Assembly: GCA_944389535.1 (NCBI GenBank)
Contig: CALXMS010000005.1
Coordinates: 27,687 to 91,686 of the forward strand
Length of the DNA: 64,000 nt
Origin: an uncultured Alphaproteobacteria bacterium
Lineage (GTDB): Bacteria; Pseudomonadota; Alphaproteobacteria; Rs-D84
Reading direction: 5' to 3'
In this document: positions 8,878-19,019 of the stretch, one piece after another
How positions within the stretch are numbered: the stretch's first letter is position 1
How the letters are laid out: each line of letters starts with the position of its first letter
Translations under genes and position numbers: made by a program
The notes under the pieces: generated by a model
What the model was told of the DNA's origin: nothing
What the model saw: the letters and a program-made list of their open reading frames with translations, nothing else
Databases searched by the model: none

Positions 8878-9215
8878 AAAACCAGCGGAAAATCACGTAT
8901 ATCCATAGGCACCGAATCGCGTTCCGGATTCCATTGAAATTCTGTCATTTTTACTTTTTTATCTTTATCAAACTTAATCCCCTCTGCTTTTAATTGCCGA
9001 TACTGTTCTTTTTGGTAACCAGCACATAAACTGCCGTCTTTAAAAACCACACGATGCCAAGGCAGATTCCAACTACTTTTATTGTTTGAAGCATATCCGA
9101 CGAAACGAGCCATACGTGGTCGACCTATCATCTGCGCAATCTGACCATATGTTGCAACCCTACCAACTGGTATTCTTGCAACAATATCATAAACCTGTTC
9201 ATTAAACGTTTTCAT
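8874..9215 (-). CDS. Alkyltransferase-like protein (ATL; MGMT fold without the nucleophile Cys)
   Basis: Binds O6-alkylguanine in DNA and flags it for repair. In 113 residues it has the MGMT DNA-binding core (PVGRVATYGQIAQMIGRP, then ARFVGYASNN). The active-site motif reads PWHRV, with Trp53 where the alkyl-accepting Cys of PCHRV should be. That makes it an ATL/YbaZ-type sensor rather than an active methyltransferase. No good ribosome-binding site precedes the ATG. Confidence 0.9.
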   Translation of the reverse strand: MKTFNEQVYDIVARIPVGRVATYGQIAQMIGRPRMARFVGYASNNKSSWNLPWHRVVFKDGSLCAGYQKEQYRQLKAEGIKFDKDKKVKMTEFQWNPERDSVPMDIRDFPLVF

Positions 9216-9302
9216 GCTGATGATTATTTTAATCCGTTAAACCATGAAGTCAAATATAAACCCTTGCAAAAGAATTTGTAACAAGTATAATTTCTCTCCA
9301 TC

Positions 9303-9392
9303 GGAGACGTGGCAGAGTGGTCGAATGCGCGCGACTCGAAATCGTGTATACGGGAAACCGTATCAAGGGTTCAAATCCCTTCGTCTCCGCCA
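9303..9392 (+). tRNA. tRNA-Ser (anticodon CGA)
   Basis: 90 nt with acceptor GGAGACG paired to CGTCTCC, discriminator G and encoded CCA. The anticodon loop is CTCGAAA, followed by a long class II variable arm (TATACGGGAAACCGTA) and a T-arm with GGTTCAAATCC. Confidence 0.95.
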
Positions 9393-9432
9393 GGATTTTT
9401 AATATCTTTATAATACTAAAAACGAAATATCA

Positions 9433-10605
9433 TTATACGTCAAAATCATACGCTTGAACAGACTTCACAATGGCAGCAACAAGTTTGTCTTGATGAGATG
9501 CACTTTTTAATAAACTTTCTTCCGAAGCATTAGACAGATGCCCTAATTCTATCAACGCCCCTGGAACAGTAGAACGCAAAACTGCAAACGGTGCATGACG
9601 CACGTCTGGTCCAGGCTGTTGAGTTATTTTTGCACGCTTAAATTGAGATGCACAACCCTTTGCATACTCAACCGACATAGCCGCAACAGCATGCTGTTGC
9701 AACGAAGATAAAGCAATTCTAATATCTTTATCAAATTGCTCGAAACCGCTAACATCAATTTTATCCGCCGCATTTTCTGCGTCGGCTAATTTCTGAGCTT
9801 CTTCGTCCGAAGCTTTTTCAGATAAGGTATAAATCGAAAAGCCTTTCATAGAACGACTCGGGTTCGCATTCGCATGTAACGATAAAAATAAATCAGCATG
9901 TTTCTTTTCACCGATTGAAGCTCTTTGCGCCAATTTTAAATATGTATCGTCACTGCGAGTCAAATATGTATTAAATCCTGCCGCCGACAACTTATCTTTT
10001 AATTTTTTAGCAACCGATAACACAATGACCTTTTCTTTTGTTCCGCCCTTCCCTATGCATCCCGGGTCTTTCCCGCCATGTCCTGCATCTATCACAATTG
10101 TATACTTACGTGCAGGCGTTGTTTTTTGCTTTACCGCCGTATTGTTTGTTTGCGATGACGCAACAGTGGCGGCGTTGGCACCAGTTCCGGCCATAAAATC
10201 TATTACAAGCCTATAATCATTATCACCATTCGGATTTAATAACATTATACTTTCACGAGGAATTTGTTTTATAGGCTGCGCAAGATCCGCTATTATTTGC
10301 AGTTTATCACCAGATTGTACCTGCGTTATCGCAGTAACCAACGTACCGGCCGCCATAGCAGGTGCTAAAGAATGGTTGGCCGATGTATTAGATAGCGTAA
10401 TCACAATCTGATTATTCGGATACGATATGGAATATGACGGACGAGCAGAAGTTTCTATGACTAACCTTGTTTTATTTCCGGGCTGAACACCTGTGCGAAC
10501 TGTTCGCAAAGAATTACGTGCGGCAAAGGCCACACGCGGCAACGTAGCAACGATAACAGCCGTCAAGCCCGTAACTTTTAAAAGCATTCGTCTGGTAATT
10601 TTCAT
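9433..10605 (-). CDS. N-acetylmuramoyl-L-alanine amidase with AMIN domain (AmiC-like)
   Basis: Periplasmic zinc amidase that removes the peptide from MurNAc during cell separation. The N-terminus is a twin-arginine-like signal (TRRMLLK, hydrophobic stretch, then AFAA). An AMIN domain follows (about residues 35-135), then a Thr/Ala/Gln-rich linker. The Amidase_3 domain (from about 167) has zinc ligands in IDAGHGGKDPG, TKEK and SLHANA, and a C-terminal catalytic Glu in GALIELGHLSN. At 390 residues it is the usual size for AmiC. Septal targeting by the AMIN domain is family knowledge. Confidence 0.93.
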   Translation of the reverse strand: MKITRRMLLKVTGLTAVIVATLPRVAFAARNSLRTVRTGVQPGNKTRLVIETSARPSYSISYPNNQIVITLSNTSANHSLAPAMAAGTLVTAITQVQSGDKLQIIADLAQPIKQIPRESIMLLNPNGDNDYRLVIDFMAGTGANAATVASSQTNNTAVKQKTTPARKYTIVIDAGHGGKDPGCIGKGGTKEKVIVLSVAKKLKDKLSAAGFNTYLTRSDDTYLKLAQRASIGEKKHADLFLSLHANANPSRSMKGFSIYTLSEKASDEEAQKLADAENAADKIDVSGFEQFDKDIRIALSSLQQHAVAAMSVEYAKGCASQFKRAKITQQPGPDVRHAPFAVLRSTVPGALIELGHLSNASEESLLKSASHQDKLVAAIVKSVQAYDFDV

Positions 10606-10660
10606 TTGGATACATTATATCAAAAAAAACACCTGGTTTCAAGTTTTATACAGGAAGAAA

Positions 10661-10683
10661 AACCGCCCGATTGGGCGGTAAAA
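10661..10683 (-). terminator. Terminator after the secreted Cys-containing protein gene
   Basis: ACCGCCC / GGGCGGT hairpin with a 4-base loop, followed on the minus strand by a T-run. It separates the 414-residue protein gene from the amidase. Confidence 0.8.
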
Positions 10684-10694
10684 TAATTAAATCT

Positions 10695-11939
10695 TTATCT
10701 ACTGATGCAACTTGCAAATGTCTGCGCAATTAAGTTTGTTTCTTGCGTAGTCATTGTCTGTACTGGAACAATGTAACAACGAGCGCTGTCACGAATAATA
10801 AACACTTTTGTTCCACGAACGTATGCAGTCTGCATAGAGCTTAATTGAGCTGTTGTTAAAAAGTCATTTTGTGTGGTTGCAGGGCTGCTCATTGCGGCCT
10901 GAACCAACTGATATGCAGTTGCATAATCATATACATCAGACAATGTCGTTACATCCATATATAAACTTTGGTTTTCATATGGATTTTCAACATTTACTTG
11001 CGCAGTAGGAAACGCCACGCCTGTTACCAACGCAGCCGCCGTTTGCAAAGTAGATGGCTGAGAAGAATCAGATGTCGATACAGAAGCAGTATTTATTTGT
11101 AAGTTATCGCCGCACGCCAAATTCATACGATTAGTATAACTTGCCAAAACAGAATCTACCGCCATTTGCCAATCTTCACCTTTTTGATTCATTTCAAGGT
11201 TTAGAATTTTTTCGGCCCAACCCCAAATGTTAGCACCCACGTTACCGGCGTTAGCAAAACGAGTTACCATTTCCGCCGATCCACCAGGTACACCTGCACC
11301 GCAGGCATCTGTTAACTGTGTTGTCAGCATGCTTGTCGTTTCATTTCCATATGCTAACGCAACAGAATGACATGCCATAGCGGCTTCTAGTTCCTGACGA
11401 CGCTGTAAACATAAATCACTATGAGATTTAGATAATTCGTCTGCCATATTTGCCATTGATAAATACGACATAACTTCTTGCTGCACATATGGTGGGCATA
11501 AGCGCGCTGCCGTATTTAACCCCCCAGTACCCGTTGCTGTACTATATTGTGGTAATAAAATAGAGGTGTCTTTTTGCAGGCAAAGCAAAGCATAATTATA
11601 TAATTCACTTTCTGTCGCATATTGACAACGCCCCGTACGCTGTCCCGGTACCACAGTTACGTCACCGCAATATTCTGCTAAACAATTATAAATCTTCGTA
11701 CGGCACGCAGTATCTACATCCGGTTGCGTTACGAGATAATACGTATTTCTTTGGTTTTGTTGGTATGCATTAGCTAATCCCTGATAACCACGATTTACCG
11801 TGTTCGTAGTACCAGAATTAGAGTATGCTGCCGCACCGCGTGACACAGAATCCGTCGCAACGGTTCCAGCCGAAACAGCAAATGCAGAAGATGCACATAA
11901 ACATGCAAAAAAACCAAATGCAAAAAACGTGTTTTTCAT
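10695..11939 (-). CDS. Exported protein of unknown function, Cys-containing
   Basis: The 414-residue protein has a clear Sec signal peptide (MKNTFFAFGFFACLCASSAFA, cleavage after AFA). The mature part is Ser/Thr/Asn/Gln-rich with about ten Cys residues, several in spaced pairs (ACRTKIYNCLAEYC, CLQRRQELEAAMACHS). No family is recognised. A helical middle (Ala/Glu/Met-rich) is followed by a Ser/Thr-rich stretch and a compact C-terminal domain with two Cys. GAGAGGGA gives a good ribosome site. Because this lineage also makes a giant Cys-rich surface protein, an envelope role with disulfides is plausible but unproven. Confidence 0.8.
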   Translation of the reverse strand: MKNTFFAFGFFACLCASSAFAVSAGTVATDSVSRGAAAYSNSGTTNTVNRGYQGLANAYQQNQRNTYYLVTQPDVDTACRTKIYNCLAEYCGDVTVVPGQRTGRCQYATESELYNYALLCLQKDTSILLPQYSTATGTGGLNTAARLCPPYVQQEVMSYLSMANMADELSKSHSDLCLQRRQELEAAMACHSVALAYGNETTSMLTTQLTDACGAGVPGGSAEMVTRFANAGNVGANIWGWAEKILNLEMNQKGEDWQMAVDSVLASYTNRMNLACGDNLQINTASVSTSDSSQPSTLQTAAALVTGVAFPTAQVNVENPYENQSLYMDVTTLSDVYDYATAYQLVQAAMSSPATTQNDFLTTAQLSSMQTAYVRGTKVFIIRDSARCYIVPVQTMTTQETNLIAQTFASCISR

Positions 11940-12060
11940 ATTAAAATCCCTCTCGTTAAAAAAATTTTAACACATTGAGACAAAAAAGGCAATCGTTCAT
12001 TTTACTTATAAATATAAATTGATTGATTTAAGAGGATAACTTGCTAATATAAACCTCGTT

Positions 12061-13144
12061 ATGATTATGCCCAATGAAACATTAGCACAAATTTCTGACG
12101 ACATTTCCGCCGTAAGGGGGTTTCTTTGACCCAGAAAAGCTGACGAAACAAATTTCTGATTTAGCGAATAAAACAAACGACTCTAATTTATGGAATAATC
12201 CAGATAACGCATGTGCGTTATTACAAAAAAAAGCATCTCTTGAAAAATCTTTACAACTTCTTAATAACCTTGAGTCTGAATACATAACATTAAAAGAACT
12301 TTATGAACTTGACCCAGAAGACAAAGAACTGCTGAAAGAAATTGAAGCGTTATCTGAAAAAGCGCATAAAGCTAAATTTATAACGCTATTCAGTGATCCT
12401 GCTGATAATAATGGGGCTTTTTTATTCATTCAAGCTGGTGCCGGCGGTACAGAGGCACAAGACTGGGCTCAAATGTTATCAAGAATGTATTCTCGCTGGG
12501 CAGAAAGGCACGGTTTTCAATGTGAAGTCATAGAAGAACATCTGGGCGATACAGCAGGCATTAAAAATATTACATATCGAATATCAGGTGAAAGAGCATA
12601 TGGCTGGTTAAAAAACGAAATAGGCGTACATCGTTTAGTAAGAATATCTCCTTTCAACGCCAACGGGAAACGTCAGACCAGTTTTGCATCGGTTGACGTA
12701 TGGCCTGACATAGATGACTCCATAGAAATTGATATAAACGATAAAGACCTACGCATAGATACATACCGTTCTTCTGGTGCAGGTGGTCAGCACGTAAATA
12801 AAACAGATAGTGCTGTTCGTATAACTCATATTCCAACGGGTGTTGTTGTAACGTGTCAGAACGAACGGAGTCAGATTCAAAATAAAGAAATGGCTATGAA
12901 AATGCTGCGTAGTCGTCTTTATGAATTAGAAATGAAAAAACGTGCAGAAGCAGAAAATGCAGCATTGGCGCAACAAAAGAAAATTGAGTGGGGCAGTCAA
13001 ATTAGAAATTATGTTCTTTATCCCTATCAACTAGTAAAAGACGTTCGCACCGGAGTTGAAAAAACAGATTCAAATGCTGTATTAGATGGTGACCTAGACG
13101 ATTTTATGTTGGCGTGTCTTCAGCGCGATCAATCAATAAAATAA
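12061..13144 (+). CDS. prfB: Peptide chain release factor 2, programmed +1 frameshift
   Basis: RF2 releases peptides at UGA and UAA codons. The frame begins at ATG 12061 (or 12067), runs 22 codons to an in-frame TGA at 12127, then continues in the +1 frame from GAC at 12128 to 13144, giving about 360 residues. The slip site is AGGGGGTTTCTTTGAC: an internal Shine-Dalgarno-like AGGGGG, the CTT slippery codon and TGAC, as in the classic RF2 autoregulatory site. Downstream hallmarks are the SPF recognition motif (RISPFNANGKRQ) and the GGQ motif (SSGAGGQHVNKTDSAV). The translation across the shift (VRGFLDPEKL) matches RF2 well. Low RF2 raises frameshifting and hence RF2. Confidence 0.95.
12115..12130 (+). 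promoter_or_regulatory. prfB recoding (+1 frameshift) site
   Basis: AGGGGG, TTT, CTT, TGA, C: an internal Shine-Dalgarno-like sequence at the canonical distance before the slippery CTT and a UGAC stop context. This is the known RF2 autoregulatory signal. Confidence 0.95.
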
Positions 13145-13169
13145 CCAATAAAATATTTACAATTAATTT

Positions 13170-13246
13170 TGGCGCACCCGGCGCGATTCGAACGCGCAAT
13201 CCCCGCCTTCGGAGGGCGATGCTTTATCCAGTTAAGCCACGGGTGC
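13170..13246 (-). tRNA. tRNA-Arg (anticodon CCG)
   Basis: 77 nt on the minus strand, acceptor GCACCCG paired to CGGGTGC, discriminator G and encoded CCA. The anticodon loop reads CTCCGAA, so the anticodon is CCG. Confidence 0.92.
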
Positions 13247-13353
13247 AAATCAGAACTATTATAAATACCAACACATTAAATGCAAGAAATTAACAATAAA
13301 ACTTGTCTTTCTATACTTTTCCTGTGTACAATTTGTTTTATAAGGAGATAAGC

Positions 13354-13830
13354 ATGAAATCATGGAAAGTTATAATCGCAATGCTTATATTAACGGGATG
13401 TAACAGCGTATACGTTAAATCTAACTCTATTGACCCTACACAAGTATTTTATGCTGACCGCGGCGGATACGGTATGCGCAAAAGTATAAAACAGAAAATG
13501 GAAGAACGCGGTTATAACGTCGTTGTCGGTAAAGCACAGACAAAGCACAGTTTTACAAACGAAGATGATGAAATTGAAATAGATTCTTATTTAATTCCTA
13601 AAAATGTTAGATATATTGTTAAAGTAAACGAACGTAAAGAAGTATTTAACCCATTTTGGTGTCCATTTAACGGTTTTTGGTGGTGGAACTTTAATGTTTC
13701 CGTTTCCGACCAAATTACGGGTGAAGAATTAATGTCTTGGCGTGGACGCGCCTGTCAAAATACTGCTATGCGTATGATAAACGATATATTTGATGAAATG
13801 GAGATAAAAAATAATGAACAAAACAATTAA
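13354..13830 (+). CDS. Putative lipoprotein of unknown function
   Basis: Encodes 158 residues starting at an ATG with AAGGAGA upstream (the open frame extends farther 5' but without a ribosome site). The N-terminus is a lipoprotein signal: a hydrophobic stretch ending LILTGC, with lipidated Cys16. The mature part has a Trp/Phe-rich centre (NPFWCPFNGFWWWNFNVSV) resembling amphipathic beta structure, and ends in a helix. I do not recognise the family; a small outer-membrane lipoprotein is the natural reading. It overlaps the next gene by 17 bases, so the two are probably co-transcribed. Confidence 0.8.
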   Translation: MKSWKVIIAMLILTGCNSVYVKSNSIDPTQVFYADRGGYGMRKSIKQKMEERGYNVVVGKAQTKHSFTNEDDEIEIDSYLIPKNVRYIVKVNERKEVFNPFWCPFNGFWWWNFNVSVSDQITGEELMSWRGRACQNTAMRMINDIFDEMEIKNNEQNN

Positions 13831-14236
13831 ATCAATCATAGAAATTATTAAATCTTGTGAAGATGTGCAACTATGCACATTTGGTGATGTGTACCCTGAA
13901 ACTCGCCATGTTATGAACGGTATGAATCAAAAGATTGACTCTGTTGATTTGCACTTTTTAACGATGAAATCTTCACCAAAATTTAAACAGTTAGAAAAAA
14001 ACAATCATTGTTGTTTATATTACTTTAACCCAAAGACCAGATATGCTGCGCGCTTGTTCGGTCAAATGGAAAATATAGACGACCAAAGTGAAAAGAACAA
14101 ATATTGGCAAGATAAATACGCTAATTTTGGTTTTACGGGTGCCGACGATCCTAATTTCGCCCTGCTTCGCTTTATACCAGATGAATATAAATTTTATATT
14201 GGCGAAGAATTACATACAGGAAAAATAAAACAATAA
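13814..14236 (+). CDS. Pyridoxamine 5'-phosphate oxidase-like (split-barrel flavin-binding) protein
   Basis: A 140-residue protein with the split-barrel pattern of the PNPOx-like/general-stress-protein-26 group: VQLCTFGDVYPETRHV, LHFLTMKSSPKFKQLEKNNHCCLYYF, then FGQMENI and LLRFIPDEYKFYIGE. Family members bind FMN or related cofactors; the reaction here cannot be assigned. It starts inside the lipoprotein gene and is followed directly by a terminator. Confidence 0.72.
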   Translation: MNKTIKSIIEIIKSCEDVQLCTFGDVYPETRHVMNGMNQKIDSVDLHFLTMKSSPKFKQLEKNNHCCLYYFNPKTRYAARLFGQMENIDDQSEKNKYWQDKYANFGFTGADDPNFALLRFIPDEYKFYIGEELHTGKIKQ

Positions 14237-14237
14237 A

Positions 14238-14268
14238 AAAAGCGGGATAAAAATCCCACTTTTTTTAA
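14238..14268 (+). terminator. Terminator between two convergent genes
   Basis: AGCGGGAT / ATCCCACT hairpin with a 4-base A loop and a T-run on the plus strand and an A-run on the other side. It probably works for both the flavoprotein-like gene and rubrerythrin. Confidence 0.8.
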
Positions 14269-14278
14269 TGATTATACA

Positions 14279-14905
14279 TTATTCATCAATTTTTGCGTAT
14301 TCGCAGAAACCTTCGTTTGTATCACAACGAGAGATCGTTCCTTCGCTGATGAAATACCCCTGTGGATGCAAGCATGCTGGGCATACTTTTGGTGCTTCTG
14401 TACCAATGTGCCACATACCGCAGTTTGTGCAGCGCCACATAACGATTTTATCCTGCTTGAACAATGTACCTGTTTCAATTGCTTCAATCAACGCACGATA
14501 GCGTGATTCGTGATAACGTTCTGCATAACCGATATTCTTCAAAATAGAAGCAATCGCATCAAAACCTTCCTGTGCAGCAATTTGAGCAAACTTTGGATAC
14601 ATTACAGTGTTTTCTTCATGTTCACCGTATGCCGCTGCTTTCAAGTTTTCCAGCGTTGTACCAATTTTACCTGCTGGGAAAGACGCTGTGATTTCCAAAT
14701 CACCGCCTTCCAAAAATTTGAATAAGCGAGATGCATGTTCACGTTCTTGTTCTGCCGTTTCCAAAAAGATTTTAGAAATTGCCTGATAACCTTCATCTTT
14801 CGCTTTTGATGCAAAGAAACTATAACGGTTACGCGCCTGTGATTCACCAGCAAAAGCAATTAATAAATTCTTTTCTGTTTGTGTACCTTTTAGCGATACT
14901 GCCAT
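14279..14905 (-). CDS. rbr: Rubrerythrin
   Basis: Non-heme di-iron peroxidase that reduces H2O2 in anaerobes and microaerophiles. In 208 residues it shows the four-helix diiron domain (FAGESQARNRY, ETAEQEREHASRLF, YGEHEENTVMYPKFAQIA and AERYHESRYR supply the Glu and His ligands). A C-terminal rubredoxin-like FeS4 site follows, with CTNCG and CPACLHPQ. AAGGAG precedes the ATG. Confidence 0.95.
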   Translation of the reverse strand: MAVSLKGTQTEKNLLIAFAGESQARNRYSFFASKAKDEGYQAISKIFLETAEQEREHASRLFKFLEGGDLEITASFPAGKIGTTLENLKAAAYGEHEENTVMYPKFAQIAAQEGFDAIASILKNIGYAERYHESRYRALIEAIETGTLFKQDKIVMWRCTNCGMWHIGTEAPKVCPACLHPQGYFISEGTISRCDTNEGFCEYAKIDE

Positions 14906-14995
14906 TTTGTTCTCCTTTTATACTTTATGAATTATGACCCAGATAGTAACAGATAAAAGTATAAAAAGCAAATTTTTGTAATGTGCTATTTTGAC

Positions 14996-16514
<1,519 letters not shown>

Positions 16515-16522
16515 TTAAAAAC

Positions 16523-16550
16523 TTGCAATTGCCACTATAAATATTATAAT
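16523..16550 (+). promoter_or_regulatory. Promoter of ssrA
   Basis: TTGCAA at 16523 and TATAAT at 16545, spaced 16 bases, putting the transcript start near 16557, just before the tmRNA acceptor part. Confidence 0.7.
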
Positions 16551-16556
16551 TATTAG

Positions 16557-16880
16557 GGTCACGTAAGTGATGATGATTCTGAAGCCGTTGCGGAATAGTC
16601 GTTTTGGACTGGGGGGCGGTACCCCACAGCTCCACCAATAAACATCATGGGGCTGACATAGTTTCGACAGGCGCAGTAAAGGCAAATCGGTTGAATCCGA
16701 CGTGGCGTCGTTAAAAGCCGAATAAAAACTGAATGGCGATAGAATCGCTGCGAACGACAACGTTCGCCTTGCAATGGCTGCCTAATACGGCATTGAGCAT
16801 GACTGGCAATTGTTAGTCATTCTCGTTTAGCTTATTGCGGGGTCTAACCGGGTACCCGGCAACAGAAACCCGGTACTTTT
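16557..16880 (+). ncRNA. ssrA: Circularly permuted two-piece tmRNA
   Basis: Rescues stalled ribosomes. The gene order is permuted as in other alphaproteobacteria. The conventional 3' acceptor part comes first, ending CAGCTCC-A-CCA at 16637. After an 11-base intervening segment comes the conventional 5' part, starting GGGGCTGACATAG at 16649. GGGGCTG pairs with CAGCTCC (one G-U). The tag frame at 16747-16785 reads AANDNVRLAMAA, then TAA. The T-stem (TGGGG / CCCCA) has a non-canonical loop without TTCGA. The 5' and 3' limits are approximate. A terminator-like hairpin closes the unit. Confidence 0.92.
16747..16785 (+). other. tmRNA proteolysis-tag reading frame
   Basis: Codons GCT GCG AAC GAC AAC GTT CGC CTT GCA ATG GCT GCC TAA encode A-A-N-D-N-V-R-L-A-M-A-A. 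The A-N-D-N start and A-A end fit the usual tag pattern. The resume codon is GCT or GCG. Confidence 0.85.
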
Positions 16881-16881
16881 T
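16846..16881 (+). terminator. ssrA 3' hairpin / terminator
   Basis: ACCGGGT ... ACCCGGT stem with an internal CCGGGTACCCGG palindrome, followed by ACTTTTT. It could also contribute to a tmRNA pseudoknot. Confidence 0.55.
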
Positions 16882-16908
16882 AAATGAAATAAATAAAAAG
16901 GTTTAAAT

Positions 16909-17139
16909 ATGTTTGGAAAAATAAAAAAAATATTCTTTACGGGCATTTTCGGCGTTATGTACATTTCTTTCATCGCGCAAATAGTATATGTTTTGGTTTG
17001 GATACCAGAATGGGACGCAAAATTAGGTTGGATGGGTTTATTAGCATTTGAATGGCTGGCTTTGATCGCAGCCCGTTATCTATCAAAACGTTCTAGCAAT
17101 AGCGCACAATATAATAATTATAATTCCCGTCGCCGCTAA
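16909..17139 (+). CDS. Small membrane protein
   Basis: A 76-residue protein with two hydrophobic segments (FFTGIFGVMYISFIAQIVYVLV and WMGLLAFEWLALIAARYL) and a basic, Asn/Ser-rich tail. AAAAGG precedes the ATG. No family recognised. It is followed by a strong terminator. Confidence 0.65.
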   Translation: MFGKIKKIFFTGIFGVMYISFIAQIVYVLVWIPEWDAKLGWMGLLAFEWLALIAARYLSKRSSNSAQYNNYNSRRR

Positions 17140-17164
17140 AAAAAACTTTATTGTGCCTATTCTG

Positions 17165-17188
17165 TCCCCCATCAAGGGGGATTTTTTA
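17165..17188 (+). terminator. Terminator upstream of the lon-like gene
   Basis: TCCCCC / GGGGGA hairpin with a 5-base loop and an immediate T-run. It ends the ssrA/small-membrane-protein unit. Confidence 0.85.
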
Positions 17189-17194
17189 TAGACC

Positions 17195-17223
17195 TTGAAA
17201 AATCATAAAAAAGTTCTTATATT
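17195..17223 (+). promoter_or_regulatory. Promoter of the lon-like gene, possibly giving a leaderless mRNA
   Basis: TTGAAA at 17195 and TATATT at 17218 with 17-base spacing. The ATG at 17234 lies about 11 bases beyond the -10 element and has no ribosome site, so transcription may start almost at the start codon. Confidence 0.5.
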
Positions 17224-17233
17224 TATACTCGCT

Positions 17234-18991
17234 ATGAGAAATTATATCTTACCTTTTAGAAATTTGGTTGTACATCCTGGATTGACGGTACCAATCTATA
17301 TTGACAACCCTCTTTCCGTGGCATGTATTGAAGCGGCAACAAAACTTAATCAAAAGATAATCATTACGCCTCAACACAGTTGGAACTATCCTGATGCAAC
17401 AGAAGATATTTATGATATTGGTACCATAGGCGATATTGCGCAAGTTTTACGTCTACCAGACGGGACTTTACATGCGATAGTTCGTACCACAGACGTTGTG
17501 AACTTGTCTGACGTTTCTGTTGAAAATGGTTTGTTTTCTGCAGAAGCCACACCGATTGAGATAACAGACGACAGTAATTTTGAACAGACGTTGGCGTTAC
17601 GAGATAAAGTTGCAGAAAATATGCAAGCTTTATCGGCGACACGTAAATTCAAATTAGACAAAATGCGCGCGATAATTCAAAACTATCCGATGGCGGCATT
17701 CGTAGATTCAGTGATTCAATCCGCAGATATAGAAACAGATGATGCGGTCCGGGTTTTACGTGCTTCATCCTGGCGAGAAAAATTAATGCTGTTGCTGGAA
17801 CAAATAAATCTGATGGCAGAAACTGCCAAAATTGAAGATTCCATAAATCGTCGCATACATCAGCAAATGGAAAACGGACGACGTGAAGCAATATTGCAAG
17901 AAAAAATGCGTGCCATCCAGAAAGAAATGGGTGACGACAGCGAAGAAATGGATACAGAAAACTTACGTAAACGTATTGAAAGATCCGCAATGCCGCAAGA
18001 CGCCAAAGACAAAGCAATGTCTGAATGGAAACGTATGCGCAGTATGTCCCCTATGTCTAATGAAGGTGGGTTATTAAAAACCTATATTGAAGAACTGTTA
18101 TCCATGCCGTGGGATAAATCAGATGAGACAAAGATTGATTTAAAAACAGCACGGACAGTTTTAGACTCGGAACATTCTGGTATGCAAGCCGTTAAAGAAC
18201 GTATTTTAGAACATATCGCCGTTATGAAAAAAACTGGCGGCACCCAAGGAAGCATATTATGTTTTGTTGGTGCACCTGGTGTCGGTAAAACATCATTATG
18301 CAAATCAATCGCAGAGGCATTAGGACGCAAGTATCAGCGAATTTCACTTGGTGGCGTCTCTGACGAAGCGCATTTTAGAGGTCATCGTAAAACTTATATC
18401 GGCGCCCAAACAGGTCGTATAATGGATGCACTTAAACGCTGCAAAGCGAATAATCCTGTTATCGTTCTAGACGAAATTGATAAAATGGGACGTGATTGGC
18501 GGGGCGACCCAGAATCAGCGCTATTAGAAATACTTGACCCAGAGCAAAACAAATCCTTTCGCGACCATTATTTAGAAGTAGATTTTGACCTATCAAAAGT
18601 ATTATTCATTGCTACGGCGAATACTTTAAATATGTCTAACGCGCTAAAAGACCGTATGGAAATAATTGAAATTCCTGGTTATAACGAGGACGAAAAGGTT
18701 AACATTGCAAAAGAACACTTAATTAATCGTGCCGCAAAAGATACTGGATGGGATCCAAATAATATAATAATAAACGACGAAGAATTACGTCATTTAATTC
18801 GCAACTATACATCTGAAGACGGCGTACGTGAACTGCAGCGTGAAATAACTGCTTTATTGCGCCGTACATTGTTAGAAAACGATGGGGAAGACATAAGAAC
18901 AGAATTTACTAAACAAAAAATTGATGATTTATTAGCAATTCGTAAATCATTAACAATGACCAAAAAAATAGGGTTCGGAATTAGAGCCTAA
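17234..18991 (+). CDS. Lon-type AAA+ ATPase lacking the peptidase domain
   Basis: The 585-residue protein begins with the Lon substrate-binding domain (MRNYILPFRNLVVHPG). A coiled-coil section follows (about 175-300), then the Lon AAA+ domain: Walker A GAPGVGKTS, the segment SLGGVSDEAHFRGHRKTYIGA, Walker B VIVLDEIDKMG, sensor 1 FIATANT, and the sensor-2 helix GVRELQREI. It then stops with IGFGIRA, just where Lon's serine-lysine peptidase domain would begin. Normal Lon is about 780-820 residues. A new gene with its own ribosome site starts 29 bases later, so no frameshifted peptidase fragment remains there. It may act as an unfoldase or chaperone, or partner another Lon. Function is inferred. 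Confidence 0.9.
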   Translation: MRNYILPFRNLVVHPGLTVPIYIDNPLSVACIEAATKLNQKIIITPQHSWNYPDATEDIYDIGTIGDIAQVLRLPDGTLHAIVRTTDVVNLSDVSVENGLFSAEATPIEITDDSNFEQTLALRDKVAENMQALSATRKFKLDKMRAIIQNYPMAAFVDSVIQSADIETDDAVRVLRASSWREKLMLLLEQINLMAETAKIEDSINRRIHQQMENGRREAILQEKMRAIQKEMGDDSEEMDTENLRKRIERSAMPQDAKDKAMSEWKRMRSMSPMSNEGGLLKTYIEELLSMPWDKSDETKIDLKTARTVLDSEHSGMQAVKERILEHIAVMKKTGGTQGSILCFVGAPGVGKTSLCKSIAEALGRKYQRISLGGVSDEAHFRGHRKTYIGAQTGRIMDALKRCKANNPVIVLDEIDKMGRDWRGDPESALLEILDPEQNKSFRDHYLEVDFDLSKVLFIATANTLNMSNALKDRMEIIEIPGYNEDEKVNIAKEHLINRAAKDTGWDPNNIIINDEELRHLIRNYTSEDGVRELQREITALLRRTLLENDGEDIRTEFTKQKIDDLLAIRKSLTMTKKIGFGIRA

Positions 18992-19019
18992 CTGACTAAT
19001 AAACATACGGAGTTATTAT

